A stretch of DNA of 64,000 nt from the NCBI GenBank assembly GCA_026008535.1, contig BRKX01000002.1, forward strand, positions 60,199,170-60,263,169. The letters are read 5' to 3'. Below the pieces are notes generated by a model that was not told the origin of the DNA, searched no databases, and was given only the letters and a program-made list of their open reading frames with translations. Positions 1-11,241 of the stretch are shown one piece after another. Source of the DNA: Perilla frutescens. Lineage: Eukaryota; Streptophyta; Magnoliopsida; Lamiales; Lamiaceae. How positions within the stretch are numbered: position 1 is the first letter of the stretch; the number at the start of each line of letters is the position of its first letter. A program made the position numbers and the translations under genes.

Positions 1-1106
1 ACAGGTTTTGGTAAAATGATTGTAACTTCATCTACAAAATTCGTATTAACCCGATTCAAGTTTCAAATGAAAGCTAATACGATAACCTACAACTATGAAA
101 TGCTCTAGATGTCCAGAAACAACTCCAAGAAATCAGATTTTCAATCGAAGTAGGGTTACGAGCTGTCCAAAATAAATTTGGGTGGAATGTTTCCCCTTGG
201 ATTTCTATAATTAAACCCTTATGTTCTTCAACAATCAATCACTTTTATGTGATATATATCAAACCCAAGATACAAAATGTTTAGTTAATTAGTTCATGCT
301 CTTAATTCCAAGAAATTGAAGAAGATAAAGTGAGGTATCCTACAACAACCCAATATCAAAGTGAATAGAAAAGCTAATAGGAGGAAAAGAGGAGAAAGAA
401 GATTACCTTTTGGAGAAGAGAGCTCAACTTGAGGAAGCTTGTGTGTGTCTAACTTCACTTCAAGAATTTGGGAAGAGAAAGAGAGAGATGGATCGAAAGT
501 GTGTGTGGGAGAGGGAGAGATCGATCGTGAGAGAGTGTGAATGAGAGAAATGAATTTTCCCTTTTATTTCTATTTATTTTGAGAGATGGAGAGATTTTTC
601 TAGAAAAATGGAGATATTGGTAGAGAGAGAGAGAGAATGTGCAATATTTATTCTTTTCAATTTATGATGAAAATATCTATGATATTTTTGCTCAAAATTA
701 ATATTTTATTTACCTACCTAATCATTCCATTTCCTCATTTATCTATACTACATGTAGTAGAATATCTACAATATTTTGTTAAAATATACTTTTTATATTT
801 ATTTAATCACTCCTACAATTATCATTACTAAAATTAACTTTAGTAAATCCCAACTTTTGAATATTTATGATTTAAATTATGAAATTTTATTTATCTAGGC
901 AAGGTACTCGATATATTCAAAGTTTTTAAATTTCTTTCTCTATATTGAATCATTTTTCTTCCATTTATTCTTCACTAGGGGCGCATCGTTGCTCCGAATT
1001 GGACAACCTATAAACATTTAAATCATAAGCAACAAATATTACAAAATAAATAATTTAATTTTGCAAATAACAATTTAAATAATAAAAAAAGATTCGGGGT
1101 ATTACA
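1..1106 (-). repeat. LTR of a Tekay/Del-type Ty3 retrotransposon, running off the left edge
   Basis: Read on the minus strand, the sequence starting at 1106 is TGTAATACCCCGAATC, the usual beginning of plant Tekay/Del LTRs. Further in it contains the phrase about attcggagcaacgatgcgcc that is typical of these LTRs, and a CT-rich leader-like stretch around 420-540. Only one LTR end is visible. It is not possible to say from this window whether it is a 5' LTR, a 3' LTR or a solo LTR. The 5 bp just outside (1107-1111, gctta) would be one half of the target duplication. The frame at 637-831 inside it is not believable as a gene. Confidence 0.65.
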
Positions 1107-1215
1107 GCTTAGTAATTATTTGAAATTTGTGAACGGTGAATTGATAATTGGGGACGGGATCTTTATTCCAGTTTCATGTTTTATTGTGTATCCTAATAAT
1201 TGGATTTATGAGAAG

Positions 1216-2349
1216 TATATTTAAAAAATTTTAAAATTATCCATTAAAAAAAATTAAATACATATATATATGTCTTAAATCAAATGATTAGAATACAGGA
1301 TGAAATAGGAAACGTCAATAGAGAATTTCATCTATAATAATTATTGTACTACCTCTACCAGCTAAATCATGTATGCTCACATAATTTATGAAATTCATGT
1401 TTTGGTACTAGATCTACTATATATTGCTACGACAAAAATGTCATGTATTCATAAATGTTCAATATCTTTATGTTTATCAATTAGGTTTTACTTTAGTTTG
1501 TGTAATTATATAATAACCGAGTGTGTTTTATTTTTGCTAAGGCCGTCTCTAATGGGTCATCTTATTCTACTTTGGTTGTATTGTTTGTGTATTATATAAT
1601 TTTGATTGGTAAGTGATAGTTTTTATATATATAGTTTACAATTTTCATAGTTGAGATTAATATATTTGTAATTATTTTAAACTTTTATGCAATCAATCTT
1701 TAAATTATTTAATATTTTCATTAATAATTAATATATTTATCAATATTTTAAACTAAAGTAAATATTTTATTCTGTGCATCGCTATATTTAAAAAATTTAA
1801 AAATTATCCATTAAAAAAAATTAAATACATATATATGTCTCAAATCAAATGATTAGAATACAAGATGAAATAGGAAGCGTCAATAGAGAATTTCATCTGT
1901 GATAATTATTGTACTACCTCCACCAGCTAAATCATGTATGCTCACATAATTTATGAAATTCATGTTTTGGTACTAGATCTACTATATATTGCTACGACAA
2001 AAATGTCATGTATTCATAAATGTTCGATATCTTTATGTTTATCAATTAGGTTTTACTTTAGTTTGTGTAATTATATAATAACTGAGTGTGTTTTATTTTT
2101 GCTAAGGCCGTCTCTAATGGGTCATCGTATTCTACTTTGGTTGTATTGTTTGTGTATTATATAATTTTGATTGGTAAGTGATAGTTTTTATATATATAGT
2201 TTACAATTTTCACAGTTGAGATTAGTATATTTGTAATTATTTTAAATTTTTATGCAATCAATCTTTAAATTATTTAATATTTTCATTAATAATTAATATA
2301 TTTATCAATATTTTAAACTAAAGTAAATATTTTATTCCATGCATCGCAT
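1216..2349. repeat. Two-copy tandem duplication, unit about 567 bp
   Basis: Positions 1216-1782 and 1783-2349 are near-identical head-to-tail copies differing by scattered substitutions and a 2-bp length change in a short TA run. The two 76-codon frames at 1369-1599 and 1934-2164 are the same non-coding sequence repeated and are not genes. The second copy ends in a Helitron-like terminus. The first ends in a truncated version of the same terminus (tgtgcatcgc), so this is probably a partial dimer of a Helitron 3' region. Confidence 0.85.
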
Positions 2350-2363
2350 GGGAGAAATTCTAG
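2337..2363 (+). mobile_element. Helitron-type 3' terminus
   Basis: A perfect 6-bp stem with 3-nt loop (CCATGC-ATC-GCATGG, 2337-2351) is followed 8 nt later by CTAG (2360-2363) and then T. This matches the known plant Helitron end: a short GC-rich hairpin, about 10 nt, then CTRR, inserted before T. No 5' TC end or RepHel coding sequence was found, so this is the end of a non-autonomous element. Confidence 0.6.
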
Positions 2364-2594
2364 TTATTTTTTAAAGCATAATCAATCGTGTCACCCATAT
2401 ACAATCAATGAAAACAAGATTAATATGAAAAAGATACACGACTCTAGCTAGTTTATCACATACATGTTTTTTTTCCCAGATACACGACTACTATCACATA
2501 TTTTTTTTCCAGATACACGACTCTAGTGTTATAACATGTTTTTGCCTGGTGATTTAATATAATTAACTATTGGATCATAACCATTATCGGAAGG
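2364..2594. other. AT-rich spacer
   Basis: Sequence between the Helitron-like end and the Copia target duplication. It holds a small internal duplication of the phrase agatacacgact (about 2433, 2478 and 2511). Nothing coding is seen. Confidence 0.5.
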
Positions 2595-2599
2595 ATATA

Positions 2600-3008
2600 T
2601 GTTGGAAAAGGGAAAATTCGAGAGATAAAGTTCTTCTCATTTTATTTCATCAAAAAATATCTAGTTACAATTTGCGGGAAATACATTATTATTTATACAA
2701 TCCAGAAAATACAGCTTCTATTCTAAGATAGGAGAAAACACAAGTAAAGATCGATGGCTACTATGCTCAATCCAATTCAACATGAATCTAACGGTGCAGA
2801 AGTCATGAAGTGTGGTCCATAGATTTCATGCATGCAGTTGAAGGACACGTGTACAAGTTGATGCATTTAGTTACGTGTGTATGGCTTGATCCGCTACTCG
2901 TGTTGTTGTCTTTCTTTGCTTGCTGTCTTCCCATGCTTGCTGGTGCTCGCTGCATACCCAATAGCTGTAAAGATGAAATACAGAAAACTTATGAACCCTA
3001 TTTCAACA
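2600..3008 (-). repeat. Copia 3' LTR (409 bp)
   Basis: Begins TGTTGGAAAAGG and ends TTTCAACA on the + strand, and matches 9245-9649 along its whole length. It is the 3' LTR in the element's minus-strand sense, because the polypurine tract abuts it. Frame 2810-3070 lies inside the LTR and is not a gene. Confidence 0.92.
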
Positions 3009-3020
3009 TCCCCCCTCAAA
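3009..3020 (-). promoter_or_regulatory. Copia polypurine tract (plus-strand primer)
   Basis: On the minus strand TTTGAGGGGGGA lies immediately before the 3' LTR. This purine run is where second-strand DNA synthesis starts in LTR retrotransposons. Confidence 0.85.
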
Positions 3021-3133
3021 CTAAGAATGGTGAAGATCACCAAGGAATAGTTTGGATAAAAGAATCTTGAATTGAGGGCCAGCTAATGCTTTAGTGAATA
3101 CATCTGCAATCTGTAGCTGGGAAGGAATATAAA

Positions 3134-5247
3134 CTAGGTTAACAAAGCCTTTTCTATAATGAATGCGGCCAAAATGGCAATCAATATCGAGGTGCTTTGT
3201 TCTTTCATAGAAGATTGGTTTCTAGTGATCTGGATTGCTGCTTTATTATCACAATGTAGAGTGATAGGAAGAGAAACAGCAATATGCAGATCCTGTAGAA
3301 CATAAGATATCCATAAAAGCTCTCTAACTGTGAAACTTAAGCATCTATATTCTGCCTGGGTTGTTTTTTGCACCTTCATGAAATAAGGCAATCTCCTAGA
3401 AACACACAATACCTTGAGAGTGATTTTCTTGAGCCACAACAACTTTCCCAATCTGCATCACAGTAGGATTGAACCACAAAACTAGAAGAATGTTTGTAAT
3501 GCAAGCTTAGAGATGGTAAACCCTTTAGATACTTCAGAACATGAATAGTAGCTTCCCAATGGGCTTTGGTAGGGAAACTAACAAATTGACTTAATTGTTG
3601 TACTGCAAATGAAAGATCTGGCCTTATGAGATTTAGGTAGAGCAGTTTGCCAACTATCTTTCTATAGGATTCAAGATTGGAGAGGGGATCTCCTTGCTAT
3701 TGGGAAAGTGTGAGGCCAATTGGGAAATGAGTAGAAGTTGGTTTGCATTCCAGAAGCCCAGCAGTAGATAATAAATCAAGAATATATTTTCTCTGTGACA
3801 AATATATTCCTGATTGAGATCTTCCTATTTCTATGTCCAAGAAATAAGTAGCATCTCCTAGATCCTTAATAGTAAATGCTTGATGATGCTTGATGAAGAG
3901 ATGCCTTAACTTCAACTATGACATTCAAAGATGGTCCTAGTAGCAAAATGTCATCAACATATACTAAGAGACCAATATAGCTATTGTCTGTCCCTTTTGT
4001 AAACAGACAGTTATCATATTCAGATTGTGCAAATCCAAGAGAGAACATCAACTTACAAAATTTCTGTTTCCACTCTCTTGATGCTTGTTTGAGTCCATAC
4101 ATGCTTTTTTTTTCAGTCTGCACAAATCTCCCTTGGTACCTTTGCCATAACCCTGGGGTATGGTCATGTAAATCTTAACATCTACCTGATGAACAAACCA
4201 TGAGAACTGAGCTGCTAATGCAAAGAACATTCTCACAGCTACCCATTTAGCAACATGTGAGAAAACCTCACAGTAGTCATCCCATATTCTTGGTTGTATC
4301 CTTTGGCAACCAATCTAGCTTTGAACCTTTCCATTGTACCATTAGACTTCAATTTAACTTTGTAAACCCACTTAGAGCCTATAGCATGTTTCCCTTCTGG
4401 TAGAGGAACAATATCCCAAGTCTGATTCTCCTCCAGAGCCTGCAACTCTTTAGCCATGGCCTCATGCCATTCCTGATACTGAGATGCTTCTTTGTAACTG
4501 CCTGGTTCCTTGAGAGACTGTACACTCATCAAAAAAGCAGTATAAGCAGGAGTTAATTATCTAGATATATGGTAAGGAAAAGTAGCTGGTGCAGCACTAG
4601 GCCTTTTTAGAGTGTGATTGCACACATAATCTTCCAAGTACGAAGGCAATTTTCTTACTCTAGTGCTTTTCCTTATTTCCTGTGGTGAAGGAAAATCATT
4701 AGAAGCTACATCTTGTGCAGTAGATGGACCACCCTCCCTCTGTATAGAATCATCCAAAACTGTACGAGAATCCAAGATAGAAGCAAATCAGTAGGAGAAG
4801 TATAATGATCAGATGTTGAAGGAGAAGGAATAGGTGTCTGAGGTAAAGGTGCTGGGGTAAATTCAGGGTCAGGATCAAAGGAATGAAAAGAAAGTTGTGG
4901 TGGAAGCAAACTCTGCAAAGGAAAATTATTTGGTGAAAATATGACATCTCTGCTGACTGTGATAGATTTAGAATCTATACTGTAAAGAAGAAACCCCTTT
5001 TGGTGAGGTGCAACCCCTAGAAAAACACATTCTGAACCCCTAGCATCATACTTGGATTTTTGGGATAGAGTATTTGTTTGAAAGGTAAGGCAACCAAAAG
5101 GGTGTAAGGTAGAGATATCTGGCTTGCTTCTAAATAAGATTTCATAAGGAGAAACTCCACTAGGGAGCCTATTGATTAACCATGCAGAATATAAGATAGA
5201 ATAACTCTAGAAATGAGAAGGTAATTTACTTTCAAACATCAAGGCTT
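3134..5247 (-). pseudogene. Copia pol, 3' half: integrase C-terminus, reverse transcriptase, RNase H (broken)
   Basis: Minus-strand fragments read in order. Integrase C-terminal region is at about 5247-4950 (phrase LINRLPSGVSPYEILF, with an in-frame stop). A proline-rich linker follows at about 4950-4560. The reverse transcriptase start is at 4532-4239 (W..A...E...L..N.TW..V.LP, GSKWVYKVK, RARLVAKGYNQ-type). RT continues at 4236-4048 and 4123-3866 (YGLKQA, then LVYVDDILLLG with the catalytic VDD). RT C-terminus is at 3915-3697 (FTIKDLGDATYFLDIEI). RNase H is at 3451-3134 (QAEYRCLSFTVRELLW, CDNKAAI). Frame changes near 4236, 4120, 3900 and 3690-3450 show it is dead. Confidence 0.9.
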
Positions 5248-5252
5248 AAGCT

Positions 5253-6865
5253 ATAATAAGTCCATTTATTTCGTGTTTTTATGGGCATATTATTTGATAT
5301 AAATGTCCTTTTTAGTATGTTTTGAGTCGAAAAGAACCAGGTTGCGGTCAAAGAGCATTTCGGAGGTCGAGTCTGGCGAAAATGGCATTTTATACCAAAT
5401 TATTCATGTTTATCTGATCGCCATAAACCATATTCAGAGGCACTGGGGACTTCTTCAGCATTCATCATACATTCGGGAAGCAGAATGGGCATATCAGAAA
5501 GGGATGAAGCTGACCAGATGATGTCGTGCCCACATTGCTCGCGCAGACTCAACCACAGGCCAGAATGGGCACATGCGTGAATTTCGAGATTCTGTTAGAA
5601 GCTAGAGGCATGAAGAATTGGCTGCATATTCAAATAAGAGTTGATGATAAGTTGGACTCCTAAGAGGCATGGCAACTAAGAGATAGATAAGATAAGGACT
5701 GCTGGAGGCTTGGAGATGAAGTGATAAAGGCAATCCCTAAAAAATAGGGATTTGTCAACAAACTGGATAATGCTTATCCAGACAGATCAGGATGGGGCAC
5801 ACTGGATCTGGAAGCCAGTGAAGACCCCAGTTTGTTGGGGAAACTCAAACTCGGAAATGTAACTATTTAAGCTAGTTTATTTTTTAGAAATGCAAGCTTT
5901 TGGAAGTCAGAAACATTGCTACAATTTTACTTTACTGCATTTCATTTTCGCACGCTGCTTAGGCAGCCACAAACAATCTAATAGGCCTTAAGTTATTGGG
6001 ACATAGGATTATGTTTATATTTCTTATCGTTGGAGTTGAGATTTTTGCCTAATAAATCCGTAAGTTTTCATTTATTTTATGCCTTTAATTTCTGCAATTT
6101 TAGTTAGTCTAGCCTGCTTGGCTAGATCTTTATTTCTGGTGTTTGAACAATAAAAATGGTTTAAGTACAGATCTGGACTCATGAGGCCAAAATGGGCATA
6201 GTAATGCATGATAGGTTTCTATCGATTCTTGAACCTGTTCTATGTGAGTGTGTGTCTAAAATGCCCAATGTGGCTGATCACTCGTTAGGTGTAGAGGGCA
6301 CACCACTATTAATTGAATTGGCGAATCGTGATTGTGTGTTGATTCATATAGTAATAAGGGAATCGATGGGTTGTTGTAGGCACACGAGGAATCAGTAAAC
6401 ATAACAGATCTGGGTTCGTCTAGAAGCACACTGCTGTCTATTCATTTACATCTCTTAGGGAAACCGGGGGTGGATGATAGGTTAGGGGTTTACTTGACGA
6501 GGAATCGCTTTTAAGCCTAAAATGAAAGGATGAATAAGGGGATGCAGAGAGGAATTCGGTCCCCATAACTGGGTGACTTATTTGTGTATGAAAATCAGTG
6601 TGCCCATGATCGAGCAGTTTTATACTTAAATCAAATTCTAGTTCAAATTCCAGAACCTTTTGTTATTTGATATTGCCTTTAATTTTCTTTTGCAGATTTA
6701 CTTTTAGTACGGTGACAACACAAAACCCCCCCTTTTTGATTGGTGACTCGAAGGTGGAATCACATCAGCTCTCTGTGGGATCGACCCGTACTCATAAGCT
6801 AGCTACGCTCGCTGTGGGCACATGAGCAATACAAATTTTTTTTAAGTGCGAAATGACCGCGCGTC
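5253..6865 (+). mobile_element. 1.6-kb solo-LTR-like insertion in the Copia integrase gene
   Basis: The Copia integrase reading frame stops at this block and resumes on its other side. The 5-bp sequence AAGCT flanks it on both sides (5248-5252, 6866-6870), as expected for a target duplication. The right end has phrases typical of Tat/Ogre-group LTR ends (ggtgactcgaaggtggaa, then ctctgtgggatcgacccg). No protein domain, primer site or second LTR is present, so it is best read as a solo LTR on +. Its ends are not a clean TG...CA (begins ATAATAAG, ends GCGCGTC), so the family assignment is uncertain. Frames at 5303-5521 and 6192-6398 are probably chance. Confidence 0.65.
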
Positions 6866-8243
6866 AAGCTACTTCCAAAAGATGCATGTGCTTCCTCGCA
6901 ACAATCCCATTTTGTTGAGGGGAATAAGGACAGGTTCTCTGATGCAAAATTCCATTCTCAGCTAGTAAGCTTGCAAACTGTGAATTTAAAAACTCAGTAC
7001 CATTATCAGTTCTAATGGCTTGTACAATGGTGTGAAATTGAGTTTTAACCATATGTAAATAATTCCTTACTATAGTCCATACCTGTGATTTTTGTTTAAA
7101 AAGATATTTCCAAGTAACTCTGTTGTGATCTTTCACCACAGTGAGAAAGAAAGCTATATCAGTGATATTAGGTTCTCTATAAGGACCCCAAACATCCACA
7201 TGTACCAGACCAAATAGAGTTTGATGTCTTCTGTGCAACAAAGGAAAAGGATTCTTTTGTTGATTAGCCTTGTAACAGATTCTACAAGATTGTAGTGCTT
7301 CAACATCTTCATCTCTGAACCTCTTCTGAGATAACAGATGCTTCATAGTAGTGTGAGATGGATGTCCAAGCAGCTTGTGAAGATCAAGTACTGTATTTAC
7401 TTGAGGTAATGTAAAAGCAGCCATCTGTGGTTGAAATTCATAAGGAAAAACATACAGAGATCCCTTTAACTTGCAAGTTCCCAAAACCTGATCAGTAGCC
7501 TTTTGCTGAATCATACAATGAGTTGAGAGAAACTGTACTTTAACATTCATGTCTTTAGTAAGCTGTCCCACAGACAACAAATTGTGAGTAAATTCTGGTG
7601 CAAAAAGAACATTATCAAGATAAATCTTAGTCTTTCCTGTAAGAAAAGCCCATAAACTACTGCCATCTGGCAAATAGATCTGCAAAGGTGTTTGCAATTT
7701 CTTCAACTCAGTCATGAGCCCCACATGACAGCACATATGTGTGCTAGCACCAGAATCCACAATCCATTCACTTCTTTTGATATTAGCAGCCACTCCAAAA
7801 GCATAGTGGCCAATAGTTTCAAAAGAGGTTGATCCTGGTTCAACCTCAGCTAGGTTAATAGAATTCAGATCTCTATCTCTTTTTATTTCTTTCTTGAAAT
7901 AAGTCTGCAAATGTCTAGTGATTTCACTCTGTATAAATTTTCCAAGATCACCAAAAGCCTCCACTTTAGTGTTCTTGATAATAGGTACTGATACATCTGA
8001 AGCATGTGTTGAACCCTCAGGTTGATCTACCACACAATGAGCTCTATTCTTTCCCTTTTCTGCCTTAAATTTGTGATACCAGTCAGGAACCCCAATCACA
8101 AAACAATCTTGCTTGAGATGCCCAGTCCCTCCACAATGCTCATATTTGAGCTTAGATTTCTCTTCTTTTATCAACCTCTTCTTAAATCGATCACCCTTGT
8201 ATGTGTTTCTTTGGTTATTAGAGTACAACGCACTTTGATCCAC
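6866..8243 (-). pseudogene. Copia pol, 5' half: zinc knuckle, protease, integrase core
   Basis: One long minus-strand frame. From its N-terminus: a zinc knuckle (YEHCGGTGHLKQDC, in which the first Cys of CX2CX4HX4C is Tyr); aspartic protease with WIVDSGASTHM; the pre-integrase zinc-binding segment LHKLLGHPSH with a later CRICY; and the integrase core (HVDVWGPY, then RTDNGTEF, then PYSPQQNGIVARKH). It stops where the 1.6-kb insertion enters and resumes at 5247. The frame itself is clean for about 455 codons, the best-preserved part of the element. Confidence 0.93.
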
Positions 8244-8249
8244 ATTATC

Positions 8250-8996
8250 AGTGAACTACAAGGATACATTTACTTGCTCCTCTACCTGGAGCACCATTGC
8301 ATACGCTTGACTCAGCGTAGGCAATGGATCAAGTATCAATATTTGCTGCCATATACCCTCATATCACTCATTCAAACCCATCAAGAATTGCATCATTTTC
8401 TCTTCTTCAACCTCCTTCAAGTTGTCTTGCAATGCATCACAAGTGCAAGCTTTGGAATTCTTTAACAAAGAGAGATCATCCCATAGGCTTGACAAATTAT
8501 TAAAGTAAATCATCACAGACTGATTATGTTGTGTAAAAGTCACAATATCTCTTCATAATTTATAGATTCATAGACCATTTTTCTTGCCAAAGTGACGCTG
8601 TAATTCATCCCAAAGATCTTTAGACGTTTCATAGTTATGAAATCCCCTAGATATATCATTTGTCATAGAATTAGTCAACCAATTGAACACAATATAATCG
8701 ACATGCATCCACTGCATATAGTCTAGTAAACCTATCTCTGGCTTAGGGAGTGTTCCATTAATGAAACCTAATTTATTTCTAGACAAGAGTCCTCTCCTAA
8801 CAACCCTACACCAAGTATGATAATTTTTTCCATCAAAGGAGTCTGCCGTGAGACACACACCAGGTGTTTCACTTGGATTGATATAGAGCTCATCGTTAGC
8901 AAGCAGACGATTATGAGTGAGCTCCGTCACTCGATTGCCTCCATTCATCGGTTCCAATTGATGAATTCCAGAATTGCGCAATGGTGTCGTCATCAA
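8250..8996 (-). pseudogene. Copia gag (broken)
   Basis: Minus-strand frame 8996-8568 has the N-terminal Copia gag signature (SFDGKNYHTWCRVVRRGL, then KLGFINGT, W..D..V..WL.NS, KDLWDELQRHFGK). Downstream the sequence to about 8250 still encodes gag-like text (SSLWDDLSLL, EEEKMMQFLMGLNE) but is cut by stops near 8563 and 8365. The capsid-like protein would package element RNA, but no intact version can be made from here. Confidence 0.85.
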
Positions 8997-9231
8997 GTGA
9001 TTATCACCAGCTGGTAAAACCGGTCACCAATCTTCCTTGACACGGCTAGCTTTGCCGAGAAAATTAAGATGAGTATTTGCAGTGAATCCTAATTCTTCAT
9101 CACGCATGTTTCTCCAGGAAAATTATTGATTCTTTTTCGTCATTTGTTTGAATCAAATCGCGATTTGGATGTAGATATCAAAACAATAGATCAGAAATCA
9201 AGGAGTGAATAGATCAATCTTTCAAATCCTT

Positions 9232-9244
9232 GCTCTAGATACCA
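9232..9244 (-). promoter_or_regulatory. Copia primer-binding site
   Basis: On the minus strand TGGTATCTAGAGC directly follows the 5' LTR. It matches the initiator methionine tRNA 3' end complement (TGGTATCAGAGC) with one extra base. Confidence 0.85.
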
Positions 9245-9649
9245 TGTTGGAAAAGGAAAAATTCGAGAGAGAAAGTTATTCTCATTTTATTTCATCAAAA
9301 AATATCTAGTTACAATAAGCGGGAAATACATTATTATTTATACAATCTAGAAAATACAGCTTCTATTCTAACCTAGGAGAAAACATAAGTAAAGATCGAC
9401 AGCTACTGTGCTCCAATTCAGCATGAATCTAACAGTGCAGAAGTTATGAAGTGTGGTCCATAGATTCCATGCATGCAGTTGAAGGACACATGTACAAGTT
9501 GCTGCATTTGGTTATGTGTGCATGGCTTGATCCACTACTCGTGATGCTGTCTTTCTTTGCTTGTTGTCTTCATATGCTTATTGGTGCTCGCTGCATACCC
9601 AATAGCTGTAAAGATGAAATACATAGAACTTATGAACCCTATTTCAACA
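9245..9649 (-). repeat. Copia 5' LTR (405 bp)
   Basis: Partner of 2600-3008. It is 5' in the minus-strand sense because the primer-binding site abuts it at 9244. Small indels and substitutions relative to the other LTR indicate some age. Frames 9451-9702 and 9535-9729 are not genes. Confidence 0.92.
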
Positions 9650-9792
9650 ATATATACTTGGAACTTTTCCAATTGACTACATTGTGCTCTCAAACATTTT
9701 AAAAAATAAAAAATAAAAATATATGACATGGTGTTAAGAGATTATAAACTACAATTTATATAATAAGATAATTTTTTGCTAGAAAATGCATT

Positions 9793-11228
9793 TGATAAAC
9801 TGAGATTTTATACTATTTTTGTTACACTTTTGTGTCGTATTTTGTATGTCTTAAGTATGTTTTATCTCAGTTTATTCGAGTTTCCTGAGTTTTTGGGAGT
9901 TGGTCATGCTTGAAGTATTTTGCAGGTTTGTTCGTGATTTGTGGATGCTTTAAAGGTTTGAAGTGAATGTGGAGTCCCGAGAGAGTACACGAAGAAATTG
10001 GTCGAGAAAACGGGACAAAACAAGCCGAGAAGGAAATCGCGAGCGAGCACCCGTGACCTGGTCGTGACTGCAGGGTCGCGAGTCATCAAGAGGAGATGAC
10101 TGTGATGTCGCGACAAAGGAGGGGTGCAGTAGAAGAAAATTTGCTACCCGGGTCGCGAATATGGTGGAGGTCACTAATTTCATGCCACGTAGTGCCACGT
10201 AGATTCGTGGGCGTCCGGGTCGCGACTCTGGTCGCGAATGCAGCGGGCTTTTTTGAATCTTCCATTGTATTTTTGGGCTTTTTTTTTAACTTGGTATAAA
10301 GACTTCTTTTGGATGAAAATCAGACACCAGTTACCATATTCTAAGATTGAAACAGAGGTTTTCTATGGAGAAAAAGCATCACGAAGAACAAGACCAAGGA
10401 TTTCAAGCAAGTCAAGATTTGAGGCAGATTTAATCTTCCGGATTTTATTTATTTCAATTCTTGTCTAGCCATGAACATCCAGAACATAATATTTCTTTTG
10501 TTTATTTTATTATGAACAATTAAACCATAGTATTCTAGGGTTGACACATGATTCATTTATGAATTTTTTTAATTAATTCTAATTTTTATGTCTCTGATTT
10601 CTATTGCACTTTAATTATTCTTGGGTTGTATTTATCTATGTCAATTGACTGGCCATTAATTGATGTAATTTATTGTGTTGATTCATAAATCGAGAGATGA
10701 GTTTCGACACTAGAACATAATAATTAACTTAGTAATTAACAACACTCGAGAGAGTTGAAATTACTGGTGAGAGCATTAAATCCATGGATCATTTAGGAGT
10801 CACATTTTAGATAATAAATGGAGACATTGTTATTTATTGTGTGATCTACGTTCTTAATTCTCTGAGAAGAGGTTCTGAATAGCAAAGTGGTTGCTTTAGT
10901 GCGATTAAAATCCCAACATAGGCATAGATATTAGATTAGTTAAGAAGATGGATTATTTGATGATTGTTCAATCCTAGAATGCACCTTTCTTCCTGATATT
11001 TTTCTCTGCAACTTTGTCTGTTGTTGAATTTTAGTATTTCAATTTATTTAATTGTTTTATTTTATTTGTTTAAAACCTCTAAATTTTGGGTAGTCTAGAT
11101 AGCAAAGTTAAGATAAATAGAATAACTAGCAATTGGAATTTAAGTCTCTGATGATTCGACCTTGTTCGCCATTATACTAGAAATCTCGATGTACACTTAC
11201 AGTTTAGGTGGAATAAAAATACCGAACA
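9793..11228 (+). repeat. Athila LTR, complete copy (left)
   Basis: Begins TGATAAACTGAG and ends ATACCGAACA. It aligns along its length with 61651-63111. It contains a TCGCGAC-rich, GC-rich block at about 10030-10240, unlike the AT-rich surroundings, followed by TTGGTATAAAGACTTC (about 10290), a possible TATA region. Frames 9904-10468 are inside the LTR and are not genes. Confidence 0.88.
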
Positions 11229-11241
11229 AACTCTCCCAAAC
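11229..11241 (-). promoter_or_regulatory. Athila polypurine tract
   Basis: On the minus strand the internal region ends aagtttgggagagtt. In Athila-type elements this is followed by the LTR start TGATAA. Here it abuts the other end of the LTR (TGTTCGG on the minus strand), so the LTR is flipped relative to the internal region. Confidence 0.75.

Larger units (their letters stand above)
2600..9649 (-). mobile_element. Complete but inactivated Copia LTR retrotransposon
   Basis: Two LTRs (2600-3008 and 9245-9649), both TG...CA on the + strand, are bordered by the same 5-bp target duplication ATATA (2595-2599 and 9650-9654). Read on the minus strand the order is LTR, initiator-Met-tRNA primer site, gag, protease, integrase, reverse transcriptase, RNase H, polypurine tract, LTR. 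This gene order defines Copia. The coding region is broken by stops and frameshifts, and by a 1.6-kb insertion at 5253-6865. It cannot make a full polyprotein. Confidence 0.93.

Noticed and set aside
1369..2164. Two nearly identical 76-codon frames
   Set aside because: They are one non-coding stretch copied by the tandem duplication; hydrophobic low-complexity content, no family motif, and AT-rich sequence.
8022..8465. 147-codon + frame opposite the Copia gag/pol boundary
   Set aside because: Antisense of gag and zinc-knuckle coding sequence.
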